From: Phallusia fumigata
Lineage: Eukaryota; Chordata; Ascidiacea; Phlebobranchia; Ascidiidae
DNA: 20,658 nt
NCBI GenBank assembly: GCA_008931825.1
Contig: QXVZ01005095.1
Coordinates: 1 to 20,658 of the forward strand
Direction: 5' to 3'
Shown: piece by piece, positions 1-10,102 of the stretch
Layout of the letters: each line of letters starts with the position of its first letter
Numbering within the stretch: position 1 is the first letter of the stretch
The notes under the pieces: generated by a model
Databases searched by the model: none
Told to the model about the DNA's origin: nothing
The model's input: only the letters and a program-made list of their open reading frames with translations
Made by a program: the position numbers and the translations under genes

Positions 1-1424
1 ATACAGGTACAAAAGATGCAGTTAATTGGAAATAAGTTAATGTACCAAAACAACAGCAAATAAAGAATTTGCACTAAAGTAACCCTACAAAGGCGGTTAG
101 CATGATGGCGCACTCACAAGCATAACCAATTTATGTCCTGATTTGTCTATTGAGAATAAAACAAAAGCCAATAAACATACCTGAACAAACTTGTGTGGAA
201 ACTTTGCTGTGAGAGTACTTAATAAAACATCAACCCTTCTACATTGAAATGAGGAACCTGGCTCTTCTTTCAATTTAACAGGTTTTTTGTTTTCCTTTTG
301 ATCCTTTTTATTGAACTGCCATGAGTATCCTTTGGCAGGATGATAGCGTGAGTATGACAAAGCTGTAAAGAGGTGTGTAAGGTTTACGCTCGTTGGACGT
401 CGTACGTTTGACAATGTTTCAAATACACTTAAATTTAAAACAATCAAAAACAAATATTAGAAAGTTCTACTGCTGAGGTCTATTTTCCGATGATCAATTT
501 ATTACAAATCAATTTCATTTTTCATAGTGTGTAACAGACTGAACTGTACAAATTAACCTTCTGAAAAGGCTGCCTCCAAGCGATGGAATGTAGTCATCTG
601 CAGAAGAAAAGGGAATTTAAACTTTAAAACATAAACATATGAACACCAATCAATAGTAAATAATATTTACCAACATAATATCACAATATTCAGCAAAAGG
701 TTTTTACATGTCAGTTCCCTATTGACACCAATTAGGCACAATTCAAAAAATATACAGTATCATGTTAATGTCAAAGTCCTGGAAACCGGGGTAGTTAGCA
801 TTTGATCATAAAAATTGGACATTGTAAAATAATTTGTGAATATGTGTTTTCAAGAAACATCTCTTTAAAATACCAATCTTGAGTTGCAGATTGATGACAG
901 GTCAGGAGATTGGTAGACGGTTCCTGCTATGATGTGGTAATCAGCAATCGTCGTTACTACAGAAAAACAAAAAATCAAACAGTGTAATAATGGCAATGTG
1001 CCTGCAGATGGATAACACAAACAACGAGTTTTAAGTATTAAATGACCTCACAGAGCAACACAACAAAACAACATTTGTTGATAGCAACGGCAAAGTACCG
1101 TTTTTCCCCAGGTGAAAACCCCGCGACAGACTGGAGGGAAAACAAGGTATCGGAATTCGGTAATATGTTAAACATTTGTCATGAAGCGGCTCAACCTGAT
1201 CATTACGTCGCGACGTGAAACGTAAGCACGCTGTCATGACGATAGCGCTATGTTTTGCACCACAGTGGTGCAATTTTAGGGTCAACGGCCTTTTGGTGAA
1301 TTGGCCAACTTTTTCCTTTTAGTCTCATGTTGAATTTGTTCGACCACTTACTTAGCACGATAATGTGATAAAGAGGAGTTGGAACTTCTTATTTAACATG
1401 TAAGACATCACGAACATATGCACA
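1..1424. repeat. Direct repeat copy 1, ending exactly at N 1425
   Basis: This segment matches 2169-3657 in the same orientation, from the first base of the window to the base before the N. Divergence is about 6% in the first 96 bases (6 mismatches counted), with several small indels and one of about 74 bases. It contains MED6 exons 4-6 and parts of introns 3 and 6. The homology runs off the left edge. Confidence 0.95.
181..956 (-). pseudogene. MED6: Second copy of three MED6 exons (probable assembly duplicate)
   Basis: Minus-strand exons 956-874, 597-558 and 362-181 duplicate MED6 exons 4 to 6 (3113-3031, 2755-2716, 2530-2349) with the same lengths (83, 40 and 182 bases) and the same splice sites. 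By eye there are about six base differences across the 305 coding bases. One changes an amino acid (Leu for Val in the KPVK-x-KEEPG stretch); the rest are silent. The last coding exon of this copy would lie to the left of the window. No exon 2 or 3 precedes it: the sequence stops at the N at 1425. It is therefore not an independent complete gene as drawn, and most likely an unmerged haplotype copy rather than a true pseudogene. Confidence 0.8.
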
Positions 1425-1425
1425 N
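1425..1425. other. Single N: probable collapsed assembly gap
   Basis: One undetermined base at the exact right end of repeat copy 1. The sequence before it (ACATATGCACA) reappears at 3647-3657 and then continues differently. This pattern marks a contig junction, not a simple miscalled base. Confidence 0.8.
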
Positions 1426-1979
1426 TGACCCATGAAAGTTGCTTGTTTTTTGTCAAAACTGATCATGATGCTGCAATGAAATAAAAACCAGGACTACTGA
1501 TCTTGTCTTCACGAAAAGTTGAAGAAAAACCTGTCCTCCAGTCATGACTGGTGGACTACAAGGCTATTTAAGTAGTAAATCCCAAATTCAAAACAAATTG
1601 TATGATAACCAACAAATGGAAAAAAATTAAATCATGATAAACCTGGGTCACAGCCAAGGTAAAGATCCAGCATTGAACCTTATGGTACAAGGCGGTCAAG
1701 ATCGTCATATTTTATTTTTCATTTGTCACACCTTATACACTCAGGGTTTTTGGTCAGTAGCATTTGGGGCAGTGGAAGTTTAGAGTTTCTGTTGAAGGTG
1801 ATGTAAGCTAGTTATATGTGAAAAATGTTCTGTAACAATTAGGTGCTGTTAAGTACGAGGTGGGTAGGAAACAAACTTTTACACCAACTGTCGCTGAAGG
1901 TCAGTCCAGGGTTTACCATTACCCGCCTGTTAGAAAGGTTTACAAAGAAAATTTCCCTTAAAGTTGGTGGTTTTCCAGT
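1426..1979. other. MED6 3' UTR and downstream sequence
   Basis: No gene seen. The right part should be MED6 3' UTR down to the poly(A) signal at 1716-1711. The rest holds only the palindrome CCAGTCATGACTGG at 1538-1551. The plus-strand open frames at 1843-2203 are the complement of the MED6 last exon and look spurious. Confidence 0.5.
1711..1716 (-). terminator. Candidate MED6 poly(A) signal AATAAA
   Basis: TTTATT on the plus strand reads AATAAA on the minus strand, about 265 bases after the MED6 stop codon. That is a reasonable 3' UTR length. It is the first canonical hexamer I found downstream of the stop. Confidence 0.5.
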
Positions 1980-4900
1980 TCACATGAATTTCATTCTCTT
2001 GTCAGGTGGGGGTTTTGGCTCTTGTTTCACTGCCACATTTGCCACTGGAGGGCGAGCTGCAGCTGTCAGGGATTGTACAGGAGGATTTGACAACTTTTCA
2101 GGTTTTACTTCAGTTGATGTCAGTGTTTGTGCCGGCACTGGTTTTTCCCCTGTTTGAGTCTGATAAAAATACAGGTACAAAAGATGCAGTTAAATGGAAA
2201 TAAGTTAATGTACTGAAACAACAGCAAATAAAGAAATTGCACTACAGTAACCTTACAAAGGCGGTTAGCATGATGGCGCACTCACAAGCATAACCAATTT
2301 ATGTGCTGATTTGTCTATTGAGAATAAAACAAAAGTCAGTAAACATACCTGAACAAACTTGTGTGGAAACTTTGCCGTGAGAGTACTCAATAAAACATCA
2401 ACCCTTCTACACTGAAATGAGGAACCTGGCTCTTCTTTCACTTTGACAGGTTTTTTGTTTTCCTTTTGATCCTTTTTATTGAACTGCCATGAGTATCCTT
2501 TGGCAGGATGATAGCGTGAGTATGACAAAGCTGTAAAGTGGTATGTAAAGTTTACGCTTGTTGGACATCGTACCTTTGACAATGTTTTAAATACACTTAA
2601 ATTTAAAACAAATGTTAGAAAGTTCTACTGTTGAGGTCTATTTTCCGATGATCAATTTATTACAAATCAATTTTATTTTTCATGGTGTGTAACAGACTAA
2701 AGTGTACAAATTGACCTTCTGAAAAGGCTGCCTCCAAGCGATGGAATGTAGTCATCTGCAAAAGAAAAGGGAATTTAAACATTAAAACGTAGTAACACCA
2801 AACAATAGTAAATAATATTTACCAACATAATATCACAATATTCAGCAAGAAGGTTTTTACATGTCAGTTCCCTATTGACACCAATTAGGCACAATTCAAA
2901 AAAATAAAGTATCATGTTAATGTCAAAATCCTGGAAACCGGGGTAGTTGGCATTTGATCATAAAAATTGGACATTGTAAAATAATTTGTGAATATGTGTT
3001 TTCAAGAAACATCTCTTTAAAGTAAAATACCAATCTTGAGTTGCAGATTGATGAGAGGTCAGGAGATTGGTAGACGGTTCCTGCTATGATGTGGTAATCA
3101 GCAATCGTCGTTACTACAAAAAAAACAAAAAATCAAACAGTGTAATAATGGCAATGTGCCTGCAAATAAATAACACAAACAACGAGTTTTAAAAACTTTT
3201 GTCACAAAAACACAGGATAAAACTACAAAACCATAAATACCACAAAAGTATAACGACTTAAGGTACGTATTAAGTGACCTCACAGAGCAACACAACAATA
3301 CAACATTTGTTGATAGCAACGGCAAAGTACCGTTTTTCCCCAGGTGAAAACCCCGCGACAGACTGGAGGGAAAACAAGATGTCGGAATTCGGTAATATGT
3401 CAAACATTTGTCATAAAGCGGCTCAACCTGATCATTACGTCGCGACGTGAAACGTACGCACGCTGTCATGACGATAGCGCTATGTTTTGCACCACAGTGG
3501 TGCAATTTTAGGGTCGACGGCCTTTTGGTGAATTGGCCAACCTTTTTCCTTTTAGTCTCATGTTGAATTTGTTCGACCACTTACTTAGCACGATAATGTG
3601 ATAAAGAGGAGTTGGAACTTCTTATTTAACATGTAAGACATCGCGAACATATGCACAAGATTACCTTTAAGAGTTGAAAGTTGTTACCATTTCTAATATT
3701 TTGATTCAACTTGGAGTCGTTTGTTTCCCATACAATTTTTACCTGTTAGGGATAACATACTTTGCAATTAGGATACGACGTTCAGGTTTCAATCAAGAAT
3801 GGACCATCTATCGACATTGTAACAGTTTTGTCAACATTTACAGAGACTTTCGTTAATCTATTTTGTGGCACAAAGATTGTAAATGACCAAGGGGTTCACA
3901 AACTGGTCTTTTTCGTGTTCATGTAAGAAGGAGTCTATGTGTTGATAGTAGAAAGCAGTTTCACTGGCAGCTAATTTTCTATTTGTACTGTAGGTTATGG
4001 AATGCAATTTGATGCATCCGACTGCAATTCAGCGGGCAGTGGGAAAACACAATAAAACATGTTTATGGAAACATAACAAAAGATGACCAAAACCAAACAG
4101 CATTGCGAATAAACCTTTTTTCGTAACTAATGGCCTTACACTAAAAAACGATCAATATCGTGTATGCGTACTTGCGATTTCCATGCTAATTTCTAAGTGG
4201 TTTCGAAAGTACAGGAAAAAGCTCCACCTTATAGCAAAACCGGCCTGGCAACCAACCGCATCGAAAAAAACACAATTACTTTCTCTCATACAGAAATAAT
4301 CGCAGCATCTTGTGGTACTATTTCAGAAATCGCCAGACAATGGCCAAGTGGCCGAGGCTAAATTTGCCCGCCTGTCTTGTGGGTCTAGTACCACTGGTGA
4401 CGTGCGCTGTACTTAAAATACCCTTTGAGAGTGGGCACTTAAGTCGTCCTGGCTACGGTCGCAAATACTGAGGCAACAAGCGTATCAAAACTTTTACTTC
4501 CAAAAGATTACAACTAAAAACAGTTGCCAACGAAAATACCCGCATTGTGGTTTCTTAAAGGATCAGCTTGTGTTACAATCACGAAAAAGTTTAACTCCAC
4601 TCATTTCCAGATTCGTACTCGACCTGGACACACAATAGACTTGAACAAACGAACCAATCGCCAACTGCTTTAAGTGAGTAAATGTAGCCACAAGATGGCG
4701 GTAAAGATTTATAACTTGGTTATTTCCACTTGTACACGATAGAGGCCAAATTCGCAACAGCCCATTTTAGGGCCATTGCGTGTGAGCATTTTTGCGTTTT
4801 CGTTACAAACCCCACTCGTGACCGGATTTTTAAACGGGGTTGGGACGGTTGAGGGATTATTAACCCAGCCAATTGGAAACAAAACACCCGATGTCCTGGA

Positions 4901-7900
4901 TGCACAAAAGGTAGGTTCCTGTCATGAAATCAACCTTGTGGTACTTTTCAGTAAATAAGCGACATCTGGAAAACTAGCCGTGCAAAAAGCCCGAAAAAAT
5001 AAAGGTTTCAAACGAAATCCGTCGCTTCATGGTGTTGTGCAAATCCACAGTGTAATTGACAGACACTACATATAGCCCCCCTGTGGTGAAAACAAAATAA
5101 TGATTAGGCCGAGTAAATTGCTAAAACTACGTCCATGTGACGTAATCCACAGTGCAGATGACGTCAATTTGACCACTCAAGTCGATTAGGTTGGCTTGTA
5201 CCAGATAACTGCCGTGGGTTCAAAGGTTAAATTAAATTCTCACGCGGAGTTTACGTCACGAAGTAAACGATTTGACGGGGCCAGTACGGACATGTTCGAA
5301 AGTCACATACTGCTAAATAAAATCGAAATAAACATTACGACTAAAAACACCAACGAGTGTGTATTATCAGTAAAGTGCGAAAGATGGACATATGCTTTCA
5401 GCCTTTTAACTTTTTAAATTTAGATCGCAGGTATCGAAAAAAGTAAAAATAAACCAAACGAATTCTGCTATTACAAGGTGCGTCTTAAAATTAACGAGTC
5501 AAATCAATGTTGTGGTCTAAAAACGTCTCGACTCATATACGCGGTTGCGCAAATATTTAAAGTAATATAAAACGTAGACAGAAAAGGACATTTTTGACAT
5601 TGAACAACGAACGGAAATAGGAAACTACAGACGAGCGTAACGACAGAAACGACTAAGCCAGCCAATGTTTACCACTTTTTGTTTCCTTATATATTCGCGC
5701 ATACTTGTCTTTTACGGACACTTGTAGTCGCAACAGCAAATGAAAGTGTTTTTTTGACAGTTGCGCTCTCTGTGACGTCATAAAACCACCTTCGATTCGG
5801 GAAAAATACATCGACTGCGTGAAAACACATAAATTAATTGAACGATCTATAACGTTATATGGACGCTGCTAAATCTGTTTTTACGCCGCAGGAAAAAAAA
5901 TATGCTGTTTACGCCCTTTAATAGCGTCGCTATTTTCCATTTAGAAGAGTGCGACATAACAAATATGACCAAATAAGTAAGTTTCTGATACAGCAACCAA
6001 AAGCGTTAGCTGCATAACCCAGTGGTTTCCGCCGACGAGTAAACATTTCAGAAAAGCTTGCTGCCAATCCCCTTTCCTTGTTTCGTATTGTGGCAAGTAA
6101 GTGTGTTTATCAATGCCAAACACTCGCAAAGTGTTTATCTTCGTTTGTTATACATCGGCCAGTCTGCTTTTGTGAACTTCAACCGCGTTAAACTTACTGC
6201 GCGAAATAACCATGCACAAAACCACGTGATAGTCATTGCAAGCGATGTGACACAAGGGAATCCCCGTGGCGTTATCAATGGCAATAGAACAAAAAAAATT
6301 TTGCAAAACACTTGAAACAAGTTTAGTTGTTTGCTTTTCTCGTTTTTAAACATTTTTTCTAATTATAACTTAAGCATTCCTACTTGTGCAATACAGTTTG
6401 AATGGAAGTCCACACCGTTTCAATGAAAGTTGTCCCTCAATGTTGGTAAAACAATTCAAACGGAAATTCAAAAAATACCGAAATGCAATGTATGTTCCAA
6501 AGTGTACAAAAATCAACCTTTCATAAACACTTTGAAAGACGTGCACAAAACATTAAATGCAAACAGATTACATCAGCTTACACAAACATTCTCACCACAC
6601 TACGCTAGGGGGTTTCCACGTTAGTAATCACTCCTTATAGATTGGGGTCACAGCACAATAACCGCGTGTAGCCAAACAAAAATACTATCACATCACGAAA
6701 CAATGTGATTTGAGCGTCCGAAACGCCATATGGCAGATCAACTTACCCTGTTTCGGAGATTGTCGTCTTTGTTTGCGAATAACGTAGAGTATAGGTGCTT
6801 GGTGATGTAACAACACATATTCAAGGCCGACCATGTTTCTATTGAAACAAAAAGTAGAGTTGTCAGGTGAACATAAACATTGTAGTGTAACAACGACATT
6901 CCATTTTAGTTTCGTAACCAGTTTGTAACGAATACGAATGCTTTAATTTTAAAAAATGACAAAACCAATCGAGCTCGGTGTCCTATTGCGTTTGGTGGAA
7001 ACTACCCCCAAGATTCGCCATGTGTTATGGCCTTGCAGTTGAAACACACAACTAAGACTTCAACAGGCCATATTTCTCATGCTTAACGCAAATTTAAGTG
7101 TTTGTTCGATTTTGACTTTTTTGTTATGTGTTTGCAGTGCCAACAGCAGTATTTTGACGGTGTGCCTAGCGGTTGTAAACTGGAGATTTCGTGTTATTTG
7201 GTTGAGTCGTCACAGTGCAAACCACCCACTTCACAAGCCACGAAACCTTAACCGCAAGAGGGAGCATTGGAGTGACATGTGTGCAATCGTTCTTACTACA
7301 AGTTTTACCAGGCTGAGAAGTGTGGAGCCCAGGCCACATGTAGACATACAGCGTTACAATCCCACTAAGCTTTTGGCGTTTTGTTTGCTGTCTTAAAAAT
7401 GTTACATTTTAATGGAAACCTTATTGTGTACACAAAGTTCAGACTTTTCGATGCATGTTTTTTTCTGTATGGTAACTTGTATTAGTTCATGTAAATACAT
7501 ACCATCCCTTAAATACTTGCAAGGTACATCTGTCATAATACATTTGTGATTTTTAGGAAAATGAATGTGTTCAGAAAATAGTGGATCTGACTAAACTAGT
7601 TGGAAATTAGTAAAATCACCTCTTAAGTTTTATCAAAATAGTATTTGAATTTTACCCTGCCCAACTTTCTACGTTAACAATATCTATTAAGGCAACTTTA
7701 ACTAGTGGTGGTCTACCTATTTCACTAGACAGGTTTTATCCTGGAGGTACAGAGTTGTATTGATATATGTGCAGTGTTGCTTTAACATTGAAAACATTTT
7801 CACATAAAAAATGAAATTACAACTGGGTTAACTCAGTAAAAATGCGTCAAGGGCTGCCTTGGCTGATTTGACCACATCCACATTACCAGTGACTAAACAT

Positions 7901-9894
7901 TTCATGTACATCATCAAGGTCTGCAAAAAAATGAATTTCCACTTACTCCAAATGTTCCAGTCCTAGTCTCTGCATCTTAATGGTCTCATTGTTGCAGGTT
8001 CTGTCATAAAAAGGATTACTCCGTTCCGAAAAATAATCAAGCACATTTTCCTTTCTAAGATGCGGCACCCATGCAGGATCCTGCCATGATAACCCCAGTT
8101 GGTTATCTGTAAAAAGATCACATGGGAAAGATTTATGAGCTGTTTTTACTTCCATGCTCACTTTTCTGGGTAACAGCTTGACACACATGTCAATAATCTT
8201 ATCTCATTCTAGTTTGATTGATCAATAGTGCCTAATGTGTTCACTTGTGTGTGTTTCTACATTATTTGTGGTGCAGACAAATAACAGCATGGCAAAACAT
8301 TGGTATGTTAAAAAATATTTTCAATATTATTGAGGTTCCAACATGCTTACTTTTGTCTGTTGGCACTGATGTCATTTTCAAAATATTCTGCCACTTTTGT
8401 TACCACATTTCTTATTAATTTTTTATCCTTAAAAAACAAGAAATGTATGTTTAATTAATTTCTGATGATTGCACCATAAACTGGACATCACCTGAAAAAT
8501 AACCACCCAACAATCCCCAATTTGTTCCCTACCTGGAATATTTCTAACAGGAACTGATACTAAATACTATATATATCTTCAACTCATAGAAAATCTTACG
8601 TATTTCTAAAAAGACTAGATAGATGTTTCTATTGGAAGGGATTTTTTGCAGCCACCAATTGCTCAAAATTACTAACAAAAGTTAATAAGCTGTCGAATAA
8701 GAACAAAAGACCAAAACATGTTGCTTTATAGGTTGCTTAAAAAAATTTTGTCAGCCTTACTGCAGCAGCCTTTTCAAAAAGTTATGTTTAGAAAAAAGTT
8801 TAACTAAAAAGGTTTTTACTCCAGAACAATAGTTTGAGTCAAAATAAAGTGACTAGAATTGTCCTCTCAAAAACAAGTCTTTGTACTATTTTTTTACAGT
8901 TGTTACTGACATTAGTTTCTAAACTTCTTTCACCTGATTAACTTTGTCTTAATGGGATCTTACTTAATTTGGGGTGGGTTCTTATTTATTTCAATTTGTC
9001 AAAATCTGTGACCTTTTCGCCACCTTATTTTTTGTTGGTGACCTTATCTGGCTTTCACANTGTTCCCTACCTGGAATATTTCTAACAGGAACTGATACTA
9101 AGTACTATATATATATATCTTCAACTCATAGAAGATCTGACGTATTTCTAAAAAACTAGATAGATGTTTCTATTGGAAAGGATGTTTTACAGCCACCAAT
9201 TGCTCAAAATTACTAACAAAAGTTAATTAGCTGTCGAATAAGAACGAAAGACCAAAACATGTTGCTTTATAGGTTGCTTAAAAAAATTTTGTCAGTCTTA
9301 CTGCAGCAGCCTTTTCAAAAAGTTATGTTTAGAAAAAAGTTCAAACTAAAAAGGTTTTCACTCCAGAACAATAGTTTGGGTCAAAATAAAGTGACTAGAA
9401 TTGTCCTCTCAAAAACAAGTCTTTGTACTATTTTTTTTACAGTTGTTACTGACATTAGTTTCTAAACTTCTTTAACCTGATTAACTTTGTCTTAATGGGA
9501 TCTAACTTAATTTGGGGTGGGTTCTTATTTATTTAAATTTGTCAAAATCTGTGACCTTTTCGCCACCATCTTTTTTGTTGGTGACCTTATCTGGCTTTCA
9601 CATGCTTTTTCCTAAACTGACGAGTTTGAACCTATATTAACTGACCTTCAAAGTTTAAACTTCAAACAGTGTACATTTTGTATGCTTTGCTGAAGGGTAT
9701 TATACCAAAACATTGAACGATAATGGTTAATTATAGAGAAACGTTCGCCAGGGCCGCCCAGACTTAATGAGCGGCTTTCCAACAATGGCGTTCGCGCTGC
9801 CTTTTTTCTTTTGATCTGCGCGCGCAGTGTGAAATGAAGAAACCAACCGGCAAAATCGCTAACGTTTTGCGTCGCCCAAGTAAAAAGCGGCCAT
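1980..9894 (-). CDS. MED6: Mediator complex subunit 6, seven-exon split gene
   Basis: MED6 is a head-module subunit of the Mediator coactivator, which bridges transcription factors and RNA polymerase II in the nucleus. I joined minus-strand exons 8106-7947, 6838-6747, 3113-3031, 2755-2716, 2530-2349 and 2159-1980 (stop TGA at 1982-1980). Every junction is GT-AG and all phases agree. Exon 2 carries the family hallmark [19 protein letters not shown]. Exon 3 reads [21 protein letters not shown], exon 4 [15 protein letters not shown], exons 5-6 the helical [18 protein letters not shown] segment followed by KEEPGSSF and RRVDVLL, and the last exon ends [10 protein letters not shown], like the KRM-type tail of animal MED6. 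Length is about 250 residues, as expected for the family. The first coding exon is uncertain (see separate entry), so only the 5' boundary is in doubt. Three exons are repeated in the 1-1424 segment. Confidence 0.93.
2169..3657. repeat. Direct repeat copy 2, carrying the MED6 exons used in the gene model
   Basis: Same-orientation partner of 1-1424. It continues on both sides into unique sequence: the MED6 last exon on the left and intron 3 on the right. An extra block at about 3191-3264 is absent from copy 1 (which would fall near 1031). Confidence 0.95.
3437..3505. repeat. Cluster of three short palindromes in MED6 intron 3
   Basis: Within 70 bases are ACGTCGCGACGT (3437-3448), ATAGCGCTAT (3474-3483) and TTGCACCAC-A-GTGGTGCAA (3487-3505, perfect 9-base arms). 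All three are conserved in the other copy at 1205-1216, 1242-1251 and 1255-1273, although the surrounding intron has changed. Function unknown. Confidence 0.7.
5159..5166. promoter_or_regulatory. Perfect CRE octamer TGACGTCA
   Basis: Palindromic consensus site of CREB/ATF-type bZIP factors, in MED6 intron 3. A related TGACGTAA lies 14 bases away at 5138-5145. Binding is inferred only from the motif. Confidence 0.4.
5773..5780. promoter_or_regulatory. Perfect CRE octamer TGACGTCA
   Basis: Second perfect octamer in MED6 intron 3, about 600 bases from the first. Motif evidence only. Confidence 0.4.
7828..7920 (-). other. Unassigned exon-like segment with in-frame stop
   Basis: Reading the minus strand from 7920, just after a strong acceptor (TTTTTTTGCAG), gives 30 open codons: [20 protein letters not shown] followed by [10 protein letters not shown], then TAA at 7830-7828. 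Composition and helical character look protein-like. It sits in MED6 intron 2, only 26 bases after the exon 2 donor, and its open frame cannot follow exon 2 in phase. It could be the last exon of another gene, a relic exon or chance. I recognise no family. Confidence 0.3.
8351..8427 (-). other. Unassigned exon-like segment in MED6 intron 1
   Basis: On the minus strand, an acceptor (TTGTTTTTTAAG) is followed by 25 open codons reading [20 protein letters not shown] then SANRQ, and then either a donor (AAAA before GTAAGC at 8350) or a stop TAA at 8349-8347. Codon choice and the acidic/helical sequence look coding. A 17-base upstream piece (8491-8475) could join in frame, but the intervening 47 bases would be a very short intron. 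The segment does not join in phase to the one at 7920-7828. Family not recognised. Confidence 0.3.
8523..9059. repeat. Direct repeat copy 1, ending exactly at N 9060
   Basis: Starts TGTTCCCTACCTGG and ends GGCTTTCACA immediately before the N. It matches 9061-9602 in the same orientation with scattered mismatches and a shorter TA dinucleotide run. Non-coding, in MED6 intron 1. Confidence 0.95.
9060..9060. other. Single N: probable collapsed assembly gap
   Basis: Undetermined base lying exactly between the two direct repeat copies. The left copy ends and the right copy begins at this base. Confidence 0.85.
9061..9602. repeat. Direct repeat copy 2, starting exactly after N 9060
   Basis: Begins at the first base after the N and ends at GGCTTTCACA, beyond which unique sequence continues. 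The TA run near 9107-9116 is four bases longer than in copy 1. Confidence 0.95.
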
Positions 9895-9942
9895 CTTCCC
9901 TTATTGCGTAGTGCTACCGTGATGCAACCTAGGTAACGTCAT
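9864..9942 (-). CDS. MED6: Candidate first coding exon(s) of MED6
   Basis: Exon 2 begins with two bases of a split codon, so exon 1 must end one base into a codon. Two short minus-strand options fit. Option A starts at ATG 9894-9892 in a good context (AAGATGGCCGC) and ends at 9864 before GTTAGC, giving [10 protein letters not shown] and a His at the junction. Option B starts at ATG 9942-9940 and ends at 9918 before GTAGCA, giving MTLPRLHH and an Asp at the junction, which restores the Asp-Asn pair seen in human MED6. Both donors are weak. A third possibility is that translation starts inside the open frame running from 8188 into exon 2. No option is decisive without cDNA. Confidence 0.35.
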
Positions 9943-9988
9943 GGCGTAAATCCCCACGCTCTGGCCGTGAGAAAAAGGATTGGACCTT

Positions 9989-9994
9989 TATAAA
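9989..9994 (+). promoter_or_regulatory. TATA box candidate for the galaxin-like gene
   Basis: TATAAA about 109 bases upstream of the plus-strand start codon. This would place the transcription start near 10020 and leave a short 5' UTR. Motif and position only. Confidence 0.4.
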
Positions 9995-10102
9995 CATTTC
10001 AATCGTTCCTACCTTCACTAGATTATCATAATCAGCTAAGGTGAACAGTATAAACCGTACGATAAAAGTTAAAAGAAAGAAGACTAAGTGCCAAGAAATA
10101 CG

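Larger units (their letters stand above)
3114..6746 (-). other. MED6: MED6 intron 3, 3.6 kb, non-coding
   Basis: Large intron between MED6 exon 3 (donor GTAAGT at 6746) and exon 4 (acceptor TTTTTTGTAG ending at 3114). Open frames inside it are short, lack family resemblance and are not bounded by convincing splice sites. It holds the palindrome cluster at 3437-3505, two perfect TGACGTCA octamers (5159-5166, 5773-5780), a TGACGTAA at 5138-5145 and a CACGTG E-box near 6223. It may contain regulatory elements, but no gene is supported. Confidence 0.7.
9603..10102. promoter_or_regulatory. Divergent promoter region between MED6 and the galaxin-like gene
   Basis: Candidate MED6 starts (9894 or 9942, minus) and the galaxin-like start (10103, plus) are only about 160-210 bases apart and point away from each other. 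The stretch from about 9740 to 9970 is visibly richer in G+C and CpG than its surroundings. It contains a YY1-like element (minus strand AAGATGGCCGC, around 9886-9897) typical of housekeeping gene starts, and TATAAA at 9989-9994, suitably placed for the plus-strand gene. Confidence 0.5.

Noticed and set aside
97-453. 118-codon minus-strand open frame, with a similar one at 2265-2582
   Set aside because: Each contains one true MED6 exon (362-181 and 2530-2349) read through into intron sequence on both sides. Only the exon portion is real.
1843-2203. Plus-strand open frames
   Set aside because: They are antisense shadows of the MED6 last exon (2159-1980), whose phase and C-terminal motif are convincing.
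3098-3580. 160-codon minus-strand open frame, the longest uninterrupted frame in the window
   Set aside because: It lies in MED6 intron 3, has no family resemblance, and the matching region of the other copy has a 74-base deletion in it. Not constrained as coding.
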